A stretch of 64,000 bases of DNA, taken from Parvibaculum sp. GTDB lineage: Bacteria > Pseudomonadota > Alphaproteobacteria > Parvibaculales > Parvibaculaceae. Below the pieces are notes generated by a model that was not told the DNA's origin, did not search any database, and was given only the letters and a program-made list of their open reading frames with translations. The DNA lies in contig NZ_JAHBYN010000001.1 in the NCBI RefSeq assembly GCF_019635935.1, positions 2,819,532-2,883,531 on the forward strand, given 5' to 3'. How positions within the stretch are numbered: the first letter of the stretch is position 1; every line of letters starts with the position of its first letter. Below are positions 16,496 through 26,145 of the stretch, piece by piece. Position numbers and translations under genes: made by a program.

Positions 16496-17457
16496 GCGTC
16501 GAGCCCGTAACCGGCCGGCGATGAAACGCCGCGGTGAAAGCGCAGCCGCGTGAGATATTCCTTCGGGTTCTTCGGCTTCACGAAAGCCCCCGGCGGATGG
16601 TTGATCCAGTCGTAAAGCCGCGTCAGCAGAAAGCGCATCGCCGCGCCGCGCGCCAGCAGCGGCAGCGTCGCCAGTTCCGCCGCGTCGAGCGGCCGCACCT
16701 GCGTATAGGCCTGCAGCAGCGCGCGGGCCTTGGTGATGTTGAAGGCGCCGTCGCTTTCGAAGCACCAGGCGTTGAGGCAGATCGCGAGGTCGTAGGCGAA
16801 GGCGTCGTTGCAGGCGAAATAGAAATCGATCAGGCCCGACAAGCGGTCGCCGATGAAAAACACATTGTCGGGAAAGAGATCGGCATGGATGACGCCCGCC
16901 GGCAAGTCGCGCGGCCAATCGCGCGCGAGCTGGTTGAGTTCGCGGTCGAGTTCCGCCGCAAGGCCGGCGGCCACGGCGTCGGCGCCGGCGCGGCAGCTGT
17001 CGAAAAGCGGCCCCCAGGCATCGACATTGAGCGCGTTCGGCCGCTGGAGCGCGAAGTCGCGGCCCGCGAGATGCAGTTTCGCGAGCGCGGCACCCACCTC
17101 GACGCAATGGCGCGGCTGCGGGCGGCGCACATGCACGCCTTCGAGAAAGCTGATGATGGCGGCCGGCCGCCCGCTGAGTTCGCCCAGCATTTCGCCCGCG
17201 CGGTTGCGGATCGGCGTCGGGCAGTTGATGCCGCGCCCGGCCAGATGGTTCATCAGCCCGAGAAAGAAGGGGAGGTCGCCCGCCGCCACGCGCTTTTCAT
17301 AAAGCGTCAGGAAGAAGACGCCCTTGTCGGTGTGCAGCATGTAGTTGGAATTCTCGACGCCCTCGGCGATGCCCTTGTAAGAGAGCAGCGCGCCGATGTC
17401 GTAGGCGGCGAGAAAGGCTTCGAGTTCCTCGTCGGGCACTTCCGTATAGACGGCCAT
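16492..17457 (-). CDS. thrB: Homoserine kinase (aminoglycoside-phosphotransferase fold)
   Basis: A 321-residue kinase that phosphorylates homoserine to O-phosphohomoserine, the substrate of ThrC. It is the APH-fold type used by alphaproteobacteria, not the GHMP type: the N-terminal [16 protein letters not shown], the [11 protein letters not shown] glycine loop, the catalytic HADLFPDNV and the metal-binding IDFYFACND are all present. It begins 12 bp after the ispH stop and overlaps rnhA. Confidence 0.96.
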   Translation of the reverse strand: MAVYTEVPDEELEAFLAAYDIGALLSYKGIAEGVENSNYMLHTDKGVFFLTLYEKRVAAGDLPFFLGLMNHLAGRGINCPTPIRNRAGEMLGELSGRPAAIISFLEGVHVRRPQPRHCVEVGAALAKLHLAGRDFALQRPNALNVDAWGPLFDSCRAGADAVAAGLAAELDRELNQLARDWPRDLPAGVIHADLFPDNVFFIGDRLSGLIDFYFACNDAFAYDLAICLNAWCFESDGAFNITKARALLQAYTQVRPLDAAELATLPLLARGAAMRFLLTRLYDWINHPPGAFVKPKNPKEYLTRLRFHRGVSSPAGYGLDA

Positions 17458-17469
17458 GAATTTCCCCGG

Positions 17470-18426
17470 TCAGACCGCCAGCGCGCGCGGCAGCTTGAAC
17501 TGTACCGATTCGCGGCGCACCGGAACATCCTCGACCGTCACCTCGAAGCGCTGGCGGAAGGCCTCGATCACCTCCTCGACCAGCACATCGGGCGCGCTCG
17601 CCCCCGCCGTCAGGCCGACGGTCGCGGGGCGCCCGAGCGCCTGCCAGTCGATGTCGGCGGCGCGCTGCACCAGCGCGGCGTAAGCGCAGCCCGCGCGTTC
17701 GGCGACTTCGACAAGCCGCATCGAGTTCGACGAATTGGGCGCGCCGATCACCAGCATCGCCTCGGCGCGCGGCGCGATCGCCTTCACCGCCTCCTGCCGG
17801 TTGGTCGTCGCGTAGCAGATATCTTCCTTGTGCGGACCGGCGATCTCGGGGAAGCGGCGGCGCAGCACCGCCACGATCTCCGCCGTGTCGTCGACCGACA
17901 GCGTCGTCTGCGTGACGAAAGCAAGCTTCGCGGGGTCGCGCGGGCGGAACGCTTCGGCGTCCGCCGCCGTTTCGATGAGCCTGACCGCGCCTTCCGGCAA
18001 CTGCCCCATCGTGCCGATGACTTCCGGGTGTCCGGCATGGCCGATCAGCAGGATTTCGAGGCCGCGTTCGTGCAGCCGCTCGGCTTCGACATGCACCTTC
18101 GAGACGAGCGGGCAGGTGGCGTCGAGATAAAAGAGTTCGCGCGTCTCGGCTTCCGCCGGCACGGATTTCGGCACGCCGTGTGCCGAAAAAATCACCCGCG
18201 CCCCGGCCGGCACCTCATCCAGTTCCTCGACGAAGACCGCTCCCTTGCGCTCCAGGCTCTCGACCACGAAGCGGTTATGCACGATCTCGTGGCGCACATA
18301 GACCGGCGCGCCGAATTTCTCGATCGCCATTTCGACAATCTGGATGGCGCGGTCGACCCCGGCGCAAAATCCGCGCGGATTTGCGAGCAGCAGGGTGAGG
18401 GGCGGTTTCTGGTTTGTGACAGTCAT
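17470..18426 (-). CDS. ispH: 4-hydroxy-3-methylbut-2-enyl diphosphate reductase
   Basis: A 318-residue iron-sulfur enzyme for the last MEP step, making IPP and DMAPP. The three cluster cysteines are in [13 protein letters not shown] (C21), [10 protein letters not shown] and [19 protein letters not shown] and [11 protein letters not shown] are also conserved. The ATG at 18426 has no Shine-Dalgarno: the bases before it are an array of CTGTCA repeats that also covers codons 2-4. A reading frame continues 228 bp further upstream, but that part shows no similarity to IspH that I recognise. It heads the operon with thrB and rnhA. Confidence 0.95.
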   Translation of the reverse strand: MTVTNQKPPLTLLLANPRGFCAGVDRAIQIVEMAIEKFGAPVYVRHEIVHNRFVVESLERKGAVFVEELDEVPAGARVIFSAHGVPKSVPAEAETRELFYLDATCPLVSKVHVEAERLHERGLEILLIGHAGHPEVIGTMGQLPEGAVRLIETAADAEAFRPRDPAKLAFVTQTTLSVDDTAEIVAVLRRRFPEIAGPHKEDICYATTNRQEAVKAIAPRAEAMLVIGAPNSSNSMRLVEVAERAGCAYAALVQRAADIDWQALGRPATVGLTAGASAPDVLVEEVIEAFRQRFEVTVEDVPVRRESVQFKLPRALAV

Positions 18427-18455
18427 GTGACAGTTTTTTGACAGATCGATGACAG
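18417..18455 (-). promoter_or_regulatory. Pho-box-like array over the ispH start codon
   Basis: Read on the minus strand there are four CTGTCA half-sites at exactly 11-bp spacing (plus-strand TGACAG at 18417, 18428, 18439 and 18450). The spacers are TCGAT, AAAAA and CATGA. This matches the PhoB box form, CTGTCAT direct repeats one helical turn apart with AT-rich spacers. The last half-site lies inside the ispH coding region, which is unusual for an activator site. A near-copy lies in mutY at 34223-34250. Confidence 0.6.
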
Positions 18456-18670
18456 CGGCGCGTGAATCCGTGCCGTCTTGTGACTTCGGGAGCTCTCCGA
18501 TAGAGTTTCCGCGCCGTCGGGAGCGCCCGCCCGTCTTGCTAACCGTATGAAATGCAAGGCTTTCGGGGAACGCTCCATCGCCGGTACTAGAGGGGCCCCA
18601 TCCGGGAAAGTCAAGAAAGCCACCGATCGGCAGCCAGCCGCTCGCGCCCGCCACAACAGAGTGAGATCAG

Positions 18671-19264
18671 ATGCCGATTTCGATTGCGCCGCAACGACTT
18701 AGCAGACTTTCCCTGGCGCTGGTCGCGTCGCTGGCGCTGGCCTTGGGCGGCTGCTCCTCGCTCAATCCGTTCGGCAGCAGCGAAAAGGAAGGCGGCACCA
18801 CGCAGCTTCCCTGTCCACAGGTAGGGGTGCTGGGCGAAACCGACCACATCACCTTGTTGCGCGGCGCCGGCACCGACCTCACCGACATCGTTGCCCGCGC
18901 CGAGATCGGCCGCGTCGTCTCCAAATGCACCTACAACACAAGCGACGCAACAATCAGCGTCGATCTCGCATTTGATGGCATCGCCGAACTCGGACCGGCC
19001 GCGACCTCGCGCGATCTCGTTTTCAACGTTTTTGTGGCGGTAACCCGCCGTTTTGACACGCTGGACAAGAAGCAGGTCTACCAGATTCCGGTGAGCTTCC
19101 CGGCCGGTCAGCGTCAGGCGCGCTTCCTCAAGACGGTCGACGGAACGATTCTTCCCTATGGCGGCACCGCCGACGGGCGCATCTATCAGGTCCTGGTCGG
19201 CTTCCAGCTGACGGCGGAACAACTCGAATACAACCGCCAGGTGGCCTATACGCCCATCCGCTGA
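18671..19264 (+). CDS. Hypothetical lipoprotein
   Basis: A 197-residue predicted lipoprotein: a signal peptide ending in the lipobox LALGGC (lipidated C28), a short linker (SSLNPFGSSEKEGG), then a beta-rich domain of about 160 residues. Two further cysteines (in QLPCPQVG and SKCTYN) may form a disulfide. I do not recognise the domain; related lipoproteins without function occur in alphaproteobacteria. It is divergent from ispH and lies upstream of the glycine riboswitch, but is not obviously connected to glycine metabolism. Confidence 0.8.
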   Translation: MPISIAPQRLSRLSLALVASLALALGGCSSLNPFGSSEKEGGTTQLPCPQVGVLGETDHITLLRGAGTDLTDIVARAEIGRVVSKCTYNTSDATISVDLAFDGIAELGPAATSRDLVFNVFVAVTRRFDTLDKKQVYQIPVSFPAGQRQARFLKTVDGTILPYGGTADGRIYQVLVGFQLTAEQLEYNRQVAYTPIR

Positions 19265-19310
19265 ATCCGCTGAAAACCTTGTGATTCGGCCATTTTTCGG
19301 ACGGCATCGA

Positions 19311-19338
19311 TTGACTCTCGCCGCCCCGTCCATATGAT
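19311..19338 (+). promoter_or_regulatory. Sigma-70 promoter of the gcv operon
   Basis: TTGACT (19311-19316) and TATGAT (19333-19338) are 16 bp apart and would start transcription near 19345, just before the first aptamer stem of the glycine riboswitch. This is one of the best promoter matches in the window. Confidence 0.75.
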
Positions 19339-19356
19339 CGGCGACACACAGACGAA

Positions 19357-19561
19357 CCCTGCGGGAGAGATCGGAACCTAAATTTCGACTGGATTCCGAC
19401 GCCGAAGGAGCAACCGCCCCGGAAACTCTCAGGCACCAAGGACCGCAGGGGGATGAATCTCTGGAAAGCAGCCCGGCATTGACTGGCCGGTCTCACCGAA
19501 GGGCGTAAGCGACGGGAACGCGTTCCCTCACCGCGAAATCTCTCAGGTTCAGCGACAGAGT
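19357..19561 (+). promoter_or_regulatory. Tandem glycine riboswitch
   Basis: Two glycine aptamers lie in series before gcvT. The first is closed by CCCTGCGG/CCGCAGGG (19357-19364 and 19443-19450) and contains GGGAGAG, GCCGAAGGAGCAA and AAACTCTCAGGCA. The second (about 19459-19560) is closed by CTCTG/CAGAG and contains CACCGAAGGG and AAATCTCTCAGGTTCAG. The gap between them is short, as in the cooperative class. A small hairpin GCGGA-GAAA-TCCGC (19574-19587) lies in the following expression platform. Glycine binding normally turns gcv genes on. Confidence 0.93.
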
Positions 19562-19657
19562 GGGGCGCTACAAGCGGAGAAATCCGCCGGGTAGCGGCCA
19601 ACTCGATTCGTTTTCGTCCATCGCCCAAATCGCCGGCGGGACGAGCCTGGAAGCCCA

Positions 19658-20794
19658 ATGTCGGACCCTGCCGTCACCACGGACATCTTGAAGATAACGC
19701 CGCTTCACGCGCTCCATATCGAACTGGGCGCGAAGATGGTGCCGTTCGCCGGCTACGACATGCCGGTGCAATATCCAGACGGCGTTCTCGCCGAACATCT
19801 GCACACGCGCGACGCCGCCGGTCTCTTCGACGTCTCGCATATGGGGCAGGCCTTCCTCACCGCGCGCGACCATGAAACGGCCGCCCGCGCGGTCGAAGCG
19901 TTAACGCCGGGCGACATTCTCGGCCTCGCGCCCGGCGCCATCCGCTACACTTTGTTGTTGAACGACAAGGGCGGCATCCGCGACGACCTGATGGTGACGC
20001 GGACACAGACGGATGGAAAACTTTTCCTGATCGTCAATGCCGCCTGCAAGGATGCCGACTTCGCTCACATTGCCGCCAATCTCCCCTCGGGCGTCGTGCT
20101 GGAACGTCTTGAGGACCGCGCGCTGATCGCATTGCAGGGTCCGAAGGCGGCGGAGGTGTTTGCCCGCTTCGCGCCGCAAGCGGCGTCGCAGACATTTATG
20201 ACCGCGCGCGATATGGATGTCGCTGGCGTTCCCTGCATGGTCAGCCGCTCGGGCTATACCGGCGAAGACGGTTACGAGATTTCGATGCCGGCGAAAGATG
20301 CCGCGGCGCTGACGAAAAAACTGTTGGCTGAACCGGAAGTGAAACCCATCGGACTTGGCGCTCGCGACTCGCTGCGCCTCGAGGCCGGGCTTTGTCTCTA
20401 TGGCCACGACATCGACGAAACGACGACGCCGATCGAAGCCGCGCTTGGCTGGGCGATCGGCAAGCGCCGCCGCACCGAAGCGAACTTTCCCGGCGCAAAA
20501 ATCATTCTGGATCAGATCGCGGCCGGTGCACCGCGCAAACGCGTCGGTTTGCTGCCGGAGGGCAAGGCGCCTGCACGCGAAGGCACTGAGATCTATGCCG
20601 ATGGAAAAAAGATCGGCGTGGTGACGAGCGGCGGCTACGGCCCGAGTGTCGGCGGTCCGATCGCGATGGGCTATGTCGACGCGGACGCGGCGAAATCCGG
20701 CACGGCGGTCGAGTTGATGGTGCGGGGCAAGGGACGCGCCGCGCATGTCGCGGCGATGCCGTTTGTCGAAAAACGTTTCTACCGGGGCAATTGA
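19658..20794 (+). CDS. gcvT: Glycine cleavage system T protein (aminomethyltransferase)
   Basis: A 378-residue folate-dependent aminomethyltransferase, which takes the aminomethyl group from lipoyl-GcvH and makes 5,10-methylenetetrahydrofolate and ammonia. Signatures are TPLHALHIELGAKMVPFAGYDMP in two parts, GLFDVSHMGQ, the folate-site SRSGYTGEDGYE and LGARDSLRLEAGLCLYGHD. It is the first gene after the riboswitch. The operon order gcvT-gcvH-gcvPA-gcvPB is intact. Confidence 0.97.
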   Translation: MSDPAVTTDILKITPLHALHIELGAKMVPFAGYDMPVQYPDGVLAEHLHTRDAAGLFDVSHMGQAFLTARDHETAARAVEALTPGDILGLAPGAIRYTLLLNDKGGIRDDLMVTRTQTDGKLFLIVNAACKDADFAHIAANLPSGVVLERLEDRALIALQGPKAAEVFARFAPQAASQTFMTARDMDVAGVPCMVSRSGYTGEDGYEISMPAKDAAALTKKLLAEPEVKPIGLGARDSLRLEAGLCLYGHDIDETTTPIEAALGWAIGKRRRTEANFPGAKIILDQIAAGAPRKRVGLLPEGKAPAREGTEIYADGKKIGVVTSGGYGPSVGGPIAMGYVDADAAKSGTAVELMVRGKGRAAHVAAMPFVEKRFYRGN

Positions 20795-20828
20795 GAGTGG
20801 CCTCCAGCAAGGGATCAGGGGACTTCAG

Positions 20829-21206
20829 ATGAGCGACATTCGTTTTACCGATCAGCATGAATGGGTCCGTGTGGACGGCGACATCGCCACCATCGGCATC
20901 ACGGACTATGCGCAGGAACAGCTGGGCGACGTCGTCTATGTGGAATTGCCGGAAGTTGGCAAGACCATCGAAGCCGGCGACGAAGCGGCGGTCGTTGAAA
21001 GCGTCAAGGCCGCCAGCGAGGTTTACACGCCGGTCAGCGGCGAGGTGATCGACGTCAACGGCGATATCGAGGCGACGCCCGCCGGCGTCAATGAAGACGC
21101 GATGGGCGATGGCTGGTTCGTCAAACTGCGTATGTCCGATCCTTCCGAGCTCGACAAGCTGATGGACGAGAGCGCCTACAAGGAATTCGTCGAAAGTCTC
21201 CACTGA
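20829..21206 (+). CDS. gcvH: Glycine cleavage system H protein
   Basis: A 125-residue lipoyl carrier protein that shuttles the aminomethyl group between GcvP, GcvT and the lipoamide dehydrogenase. The lipoylated lysine is K60 in [11 protein letters not shown]. The family opening ([10 protein letters not shown]) and close ([11 protein letters not shown]) are complete. It begins 34 bp after gcvT, in the same operon. Confidence 0.98.
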   Translation: MSDIRFTDQHEWVRVDGDIATIGITDYAQEQLGDVVYVELPEVGKTIEAGDEAAVVESVKAASEVYTPVSGEVIDVNGDIEATPAGVNEDAMGDGWFVKLRMSDPSELDKLMDESAYKEFVESLH

Positions 21207-21268
21207 ACCGGCCGCGCCGGCACCGCGGCCATCAACTCCGCACAAGCCCGAACAAGGATGTTGCGATT

Positions 21269-22612
21269 ATGCGCTACCTGCCCCTGACCGAAACCGACCG
21301 CCGCGAAATGCTCGGCGTCATCGGCGCGAAAACTGTCGACGAGCTGTTCCGCGATGTGCCGGAACGTGCGCGCCTCGAAGGTCTTGTCGATCTGCCGCGC
21401 CGCAAGGGCGAGCTCGATGTCGAGCGCGCACTCGCAAAGATGGCCTCAAGGAACGTCGCGGCCGGTTCGGTGCCGTTCTTCGTCGGTGCGGGCGCCTATC
21501 GCCATCATGTGCCGGCTTCCGTCGATCATCTGATCCAGCGTTCGGAGTTCCTCACCTCCTACACGCCCTATCAGCCCGAGATTACGCAAGGCACGCTGCA
21601 ATACCTGTTCGAATTCCAGACCCAGGTGGCGATGATCACCGGCATGGAAGTGGCGAACGCCTCGATGTATGACGGCTCGACCGGATGCGGCGAGGCGGTG
21701 CTGATGGCGCATCGCGTGACCAGGCGCAAGAAGGCCGTGTTGTCGGGCACGTTGCACCCGCAATATGCCGAGGTCGTCCGCAACCTGTCGGAATTCGCCG
21801 ACTACGAACTCGAGGTGATGCCGGCGGCGGTGCCGGGAACGACCGAAGACATCGTCGCCCATATCGCCGACGACACGAGTTGCGTCGTCGTGCAGACGCC
21901 GGGTTTCTTCGGTGAGTTGGTCGATCTTCGCCCCATCGCCGAGGCCGCACATGCGAAGGGCGCGCTGCTGATCGCGGTCGTGCCGGAGATCGTTTCGCTG
22001 GGCGCCGTCACGCCGCCCGGCGAGATGGGTGCCGACATTGTGGTGGGCGAGGGGCAGTCGATCGGCAACGGCCTCAATTTCGGCGGGCCCTATGTCGGTC
22101 TCTTCGCCACACGACAGAAGTTCATCCGCCAGATGCCCGGCCGCCTCTGCGGCGAGACGGTCGACGCCGATGGCAAGCGCGGCTTCGTGCTGACGCTGTC
22201 GACGCGCGAACAGCACATCCGCCGCGAAAAGGCGACATCCAACATCTGCACGAACTCGGGCCTCTGTTGCCTCGCCTTCACGATCCATATGTCGTTGTTG
22301 GGTGAGGAGGGCTACAAGCGTCTCGCGCGCATCAACCACGCCGCCGCCGTCAACCTTGCTGAACGGCTGGCGAAAGTGCCGGGTGTCGAAATTCTCAACC
22401 AGGCTTTCTTCAACGAATTCACGATGCGCTTGTCCAGGCCGGCAGCCGAAGTCGTCGATGCGCTGGCCGACAAGGGCGTGCTCGGCGGCGTGCCGGCATC
22501 GCGTCTGCTGCCGGGCGCCGGGCTCGACGATTTGCTGATCGTCGCCTCAACCGAAATCAATACCGATGCGGACCGTGCCGCCTATGCCGCCGCGCTTGAG
22601 GAGGTGCTCTGA
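21269..22612 (+). CDS. gcvPA: Glycine dehydrogenase (decarboxylating) subunit 1
   Basis: A 447-residue alpha subunit of the two-gene P protein, which together with GcvPB decarboxylates glycine using PLP. It opens with [15 protein letters not shown] and contains [31 protein letters not shown] and [16 protein letters not shown]. The PLP-lysine is in the other subunit. Its stop shares one base with the gcvPB start, indicating coupled translation and a matched dose of the two subunits. Confidence 0.97.
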   Translation: MRYLPLTETDRREMLGVIGAKTVDELFRDVPERARLEGLVDLPRRKGELDVERALAKMASRNVAAGSVPFFVGAGAYRHHVPASVDHLIQRSEFLTSYTPYQPEITQGTLQYLFEFQTQVAMITGMEVANASMYDGSTGCGEAVLMAHRVTRRKKAVLSGTLHPQYAEVVRNLSEFADYELEVMPAAVPGTTEDIVAHIADDTSCVVVQTPGFFGELVDLRPIAEAAHAKGALLIAVVPEIVSLGAVTPPGEMGADIVVGEGQSIGNGLNFGGPYVGLFATRQKFIRQMPGRLCGETVDADGKRGFVLTLSTREQHIRREKATSNICTNSGLCCLAFTIHMSLLGEEGYKRLARINHAAAVNLAERLAKVPGVEILNQAFFNEFTMRLSRPAAEVVDALADKGVLGGVPASRLLPGAGLDDLLIVASTEINTDADRAAYAAALEEVL

Positions 22613-24189
22613 TGTCCGGAATGAACAAACAAGGACGCCCGACCTCGATCGCCGGTGCATCGTCGGCCGCGCATGAGACCTTCACCGGCAACCGCGCCTT
22701 GCAGCTCGAAGAGGCGCTCCTTTTTGAACTCGACAATCCGGGTGCCTGCGGCGTCGATCTCGATGAGCCCGCCCCCTTCACCGCGCGCCTCGGAAATTTC
22801 GAGCGCCATGGGCGCATCGGCCTGCCCAGCGTGTCGGAGCCAGAGATCGTGCGGCACTATGTGCGGCTGTCGGCCAAGAACTACTCGATCGACGCCGGTC
22901 TCTATCCGCTCGGCTCCTGCACGATGAAACACAATCCGCGCCTCAACGAAAAAATGGCGCGGCTGCCGGGCATTGGCGATCTGCACCCGTTGCAGCCGGT
23001 CAAAACGGTGCAAGGCGCGCTTGAACTGATGGACACGCTGGCGCATTGGTTGAAAGAACTGACAGGTATGCCGGGCGTGGCGCTTTCACCCAAGGCCGGC
23101 GCACATGGCGAGCTCTGCGGCATGATGGCCATTCGCGCGGCGCTGATCGCGCGCGGCGAGGACGAAGCGCGCAGCCGCGTGCTGGTACCCGAATCGGCGC
23201 ATGGCACCAACCCGGCGACGGCGGCGCTGCTCGGCTACAAGGTCGATGCCATTCCGGCAACGAAGGAAGGTCGTGTCGATCTCGAAGCCTTCAAGGCGAA
23301 GCTCGGGCCCGATGTCGCCGCGATCATGCTGACCAACCCGAACACCTGCGGCCTTTTCGAACGCGACATCATCGAAATCGCCGATGCGGTGCATGAAGCG
23401 GGCGCCTATTTCTACTGCGACGGCGCCAACTTCAACGCCATTGTCGGCCGCGTACGGCCGGGTGATCTCGGCGTCGACGCCATGCACATCAACCTGCACA
23501 AGACCTTCTCGACGCCGCATGGCGGCGGCGGGCCGGGCGCGGGGCCGGTGGTCTTCTCCGAGGCGCTGGCGCCCTTCGCGCCACGCCCCTATGTGGTGCA
23601 CGGGACGGACGGTTTCCGTCTGGTCGAAACGGCCGAGGACGCGAAGGCCGACGGCACAACGCCCTTCGGCCGCATGACCGCCTTCCACGGCCAGATGGGC
23701 ATGTTCGTTCGCGCGCTGGCCTACATGATGAGCCACGGTTCGGACGGGCTGCGCCAGGTCGCCGAGGACGCGGTGCTGAACGCCAATTATGTCTTGGCCT
23801 CGCTGAAGAACGATCTCTCGGCGCCATTTGAAGGCCCGTGCATGCATGAGGCGCTGTTCGACGATCGCTTCCTGAAGGGCACAGGCGTCGAAACGCTCGA
23901 CTTCGCCAAGGCGATGATCGACGAGGGCTACCACCCGATGACGATGTATTTCCCGCTGGTGGTGCATGGCGCGCTGCTGATCGAGCCGACCGAGACGGAA
24001 TCGAAACAGGCCGTCGATCTCTTCATTGCGACGCTGAAGGATCTCGCCCGCGCCGCGAAGTCGAACGACAAGGAACGCTTCACCGGCGCGCCTTACCTTT
24101 CGCCGCGCCGCCGCCTCGACGAAACCGCCGCCGCCCGCAGCCCGGTGCTGCGCTGGGTGCCGCCCGCCCCGAAACAGGCGGCCGAATAG
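22612..24189 (+). CDS. gcvPB: Glycine dehydrogenase (decarboxylating) subunit 2
   Basis: A 525-residue beta subunit carrying the PLP cofactor on K297 in MHINLHKTFSTPHGGGGPG. Other family blocks are YPLGSCTMKHNPRLNE, PESAHGTNPATAALLG and EGYHPMTMYFPL. It is the last gene of the glycine cleavage operon. The next gene starts 3 bp later but is of another family, and may ride on the same transcript. Confidence 0.97.
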   Translation: MSGMNKQGRPTSIAGASSAAHETFTGNRALQLEEALLFELDNPGACGVDLDEPAPFTARLGNFERHGRIGLPSVSEPEIVRHYVRLSAKNYSIDAGLYPLGSCTMKHNPRLNEKMARLPGIGDLHPLQPVKTVQGALELMDTLAHWLKELTGMPGVALSPKAGAHGELCGMMAIRAALIARGEDEARSRVLVPESAHGTNPATAALLGYKVDAIPATKEGRVDLEAFKAKLGPDVAAIMLTNPNTCGLFERDIIEIADAVHEAGAYFYCDGANFNAIVGRVRPGDLGVDAMHINLHKTFSTPHGGGGPGAGPVVFSEALAPFAPRPYVVHGTDGFRLVETAEDAKADGTTPFGRMTAFHGQMGMFVRALAYMMSHGSDGLRQVAEDAVLNANYVLASLKNDLSAPFEGPCMHEALFDDRFLKGTGVETLDFAKAMIDEGYHPMTMYFPLVVHGALLIEPTETESKQAVDLFIATLKDLARAAKSNDKERFTGAPYLSPRRRLDETAAARSPVLRWVPPAPKQAAE

Positions 24190-24191
24190 GG

Positions 24192-24779
24192 ATGGACGAA
24201 GCGCGGTTTCTTTCGCTGGCGCTCGCCAACGAGACCAACCGCGCGATCCTCGACCTGCTGCCCGAACTCGATCTGCCAGACGCATGGCTTGTGTCGGGCA
24301 GCCTCTTTCAGGCGGTCTGGAACGGGCTGACAGGCCGCGCACCGGATTACGGCATCAAGGACTACGACGTCTTCTATTTCGACCCCGACACGAGTTGGGA
24401 CGCGGAAGATCGCGCCATCGCGTGTGCGCACGCTCTCTTCGCGCCGCGCGGCATCGAAGTCGAATTGCGCAACCAGGCGCGCGTCCACCTCTGGTATCCG
24501 GAAAAATTTGGCATGCCCTATCCGCAGTTGACATGTGCCTGCGACGGCATCGACCGCTTTCTGGCGCCGGCCTGCATGGTTGGCGTGCAGGCGGCGGGCG
24601 GGGGCTTGCGAACCTATGCCCCCTTCGGCTTCGGCGACATCGAGACCATGACCATCCGTCCGAATCCCGTCGCCAATTTCAACGCCGACCGTCTCGCCGA
24701 GAAGGCCGCGCGCTGGAAGGAAAAGTGGCCGGAGCTGACGATTGTCGAAAGCGGTCAGGCCGCCTTGAGACGCTCCTGA
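24192..24779 (+). CDS. PF06042-like nucleotidyltransferase family protein
   Basis: A 195-residue protein of a nucleotidyltransferase-fold family (formerly DUF925). Seen features are VSGSLFQAVWNGLTG, then the metal-site-like KDYDVFYFDPDTSWDAED, a VELRNQARVHLWYP strand and GIDRFLAPACMVGV. The GS...DxD layout is that of the Pol-beta superfamily. Substrate is unknown. It starts 3 bp after gcvPB and overlaps the converging dienelactone hydrolase gene by 25 bp at its 3' end. Confidence 0.82.
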   Translation: MDEARFLSLALANETNRAILDLLPELDLPDAWLVSGSLFQAVWNGLTGRAPDYGIKDYDVFYFDPDTSWDAEDRAIACAHALFAPRGIEVELRNQARVHLWYPEKFGMPYPQLTCACDGIDRFLAPACMVGVQAAGGGLRTYAPFGFGDIETMTIRPNPVANFNADRLAEKAARWKEKWPELTIVESGQAALRRS

Positions 24780-25537
24780 AAAAACGCGATCACGCGCTTG
24801 GCCGCCTCCTTGGTCGGTTCGCCGTCGCGGTCGATCAGGTCGACGGTCAGCACCGAATGCGGCTTCGGGGCTGGCGAATCGGGATTGGCGTGGCGGTCGT
24901 CGATTTCGATTCCTTCGAACGCATCGCCGAGCTCGCGGCGCAGGCTCTCGAACTTTTCCGGCGGGCACATGAAGTCGCCCTTGAAGCGCAGGCCCAGCAC
25001 CTTGGCGCCCTTCGCACAGCGATCCTTGACGCAAGCAAGCTCCTCCGGCGACACATGCAGCGCCGCCTTGCGCGCCGCGCCGGCCGGGAAAGGCATCGAG
25101 GGCTGCGACAGGACGGGCGCCAGCATCGTCGGCTCCATCATCATCGATAGCGCGAAATTTCCCGAGAAGCACATGCCGACCGCGCCGACGCCCTTGCCGC
25201 CGGCCTCCTCATGCGCGTGCCGCGCCAGCGCGCGGAGCCAGACGGTGACGGGGCTCGACCGGTTGGACGCAAGGATGTGGAACTCGCGGCGCACACAGAG
25301 CTTTGCGATCGAGGAAAGCACATAGCCGTTTGTCAGCGGTTTGCCGGCCTCGCCCAGCAGTTCGGGCATGTAGACGCGAAACCCGGCGTCGACCACCCAG
25401 TCGGAAAAGCGGATCACCTCCGGGGTGATGCCGGGAATTTCGTGGATGACGATGACGGCCGGGCCATGCCCCCGCACATAGACCGGGCGGGTTTCGTCCT
25501 CATGGGTGAATTCGGTCTTTGTGTAGTTGTTCAGCAT
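24755..25537 (-). CDS. Dienelactone hydrolase family protein
   Basis: A 260-residue alpha/beta hydrolase. The nucleophile is the cysteine of VGMCFSGN, as in dienelactone hydrolase (Cys in place of Ser); HEIPGITPEV gives the oxyanion region, and the acid and base lie in FKGDFMCPPE and PKPHSVL. Such enzymes open lactone rings in aromatic breakdown, but many homologues have unknown substrates. The ATG at 25537 has GGAGGGG 6 nt upstream; a frame extending to 25591 lacks support. No aromatic pathway genes are nearby. Confidence 0.88.
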   Translation of the reverse strand: MLNNYTKTEFTHEDETRPVYVRGHGPAVIVIHEIPGITPEVIRFSDWVVDAGFRVYMPELLGEAGKPLTNGYVLSSIAKLCVRREFHILASNRSSPVTVWLRALARHAHEEAGGKGVGAVGMCFSGNFALSMMMEPTMLAPVLSQPSMPFPAGAARKAALHVSPEELACVKDRCAKGAKVLGLRFKGDFMCPPEKFESLRRELGDAFEGIEIDDRHANPDSPAPKPHSVLTVDLIDRDGEPTKEAAKRVIAFFQERLKAA

Positions 25538-25593
25538 GGTCGCCCCTCCCGCGGTTGATCTATTGAAGGGGCGGAGCGGCGGCGAATGCAAAC

Positions 25594-25630
25594 AAAAACC
25601 CCGCCCGGCTTGCGCGGGGCGGGGCTTTTT
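25594..25630 (-). terminator. Intrinsic terminator after the Fo ATP synthase operon
   Basis: The stem CCCCGCCC (25599-25606) with GGGCGGGG (25617-25624) and a 10-nt loop is flanked by AAAAA on the left and CTTTTT on the right, so it can act on both strands. On the minus strand it ends the atp operon 15-50 bp after the atpF stop and separates it from the dienelactone hydrolase gene. Confidence 0.85.
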
Positions 25631-25645
25631 GAAGGCCGGTTTGCC

Positions 25646-26131
25646 TCAGTGCAGCTTGGAGGCGAGATCTGCGATCGAGCGTTCGACCAGCTTTTCGTCT
25701 TCAGCCGCGGTCACCTTGTCGGCGATCACCTTGCGGGCCGCGCCGATGGCCACATTGGCGGCGGTTGCGCGGACCTCGCTCAGCGCCTGCGATTCGGCCT
25801 GGGCAATCTTGTCCTCGGCGAGCCTGGTGCGCCGCTCGACCTGCGCTTCCATATTGGCGCGGATTTCCCTGGCGAGGTTCTCGGCCTCGACCTTCGCCTG
25901 GGCAACGATGTCCTCGGCCTCTTTCATGGCTTCGCGCTGCTTGCGCTGGTAGGAGGCGAGAAGCTGTTGCGCCTCCTCGCGCAGCCGCCGTGCTTCGTCG
26001 AGTTCGGCCGCGATGTCGGCGGCGCGTTTGTCGAGAAGCCCCCCGATCATGCCGGGCACCTTGTAGTAGACCAGCAGCCCGATGAACATCAGGAAGGAAA
26101 TCAGCACCCAGAAATCGGGAGACGCGAACAT
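25646..26131 (-). CDS. atpF: ATP synthase Fo subunit b
   Basis: A 161-residue peripheral-stalk subunit with one N-terminal membrane helix (WVLISFLMFIGLLVYYKVP) and a long charged coiled coil rich in Ala, Glu, Lys and Arg. It is the last of the five Fo genes. With the b' gene directly upstream it gives the heterodimeric b/b' stalk typical of phototrophic bacteria and alphaproteobacteria. The F1 genes are not in the window, as expected for alphaproteobacteria, where the operon is split. Confidence 0.95.
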   Translation of the reverse strand: MFASPDFWVLISFLMFIGLLVYYKVPGMIGGLLDKRAADIAAELDEARRLREEAQQLLASYQRKQREAMKEAEDIVAQAKVEAENLAREIRANMEAQVERRTRLAEDKIAQAESQALSEVRATAANVAIGAARKVIADKVTAAEDEKLVERSIADLASKLH

Positions 26132-26145
26132 GGGTTCCGGTCCTT

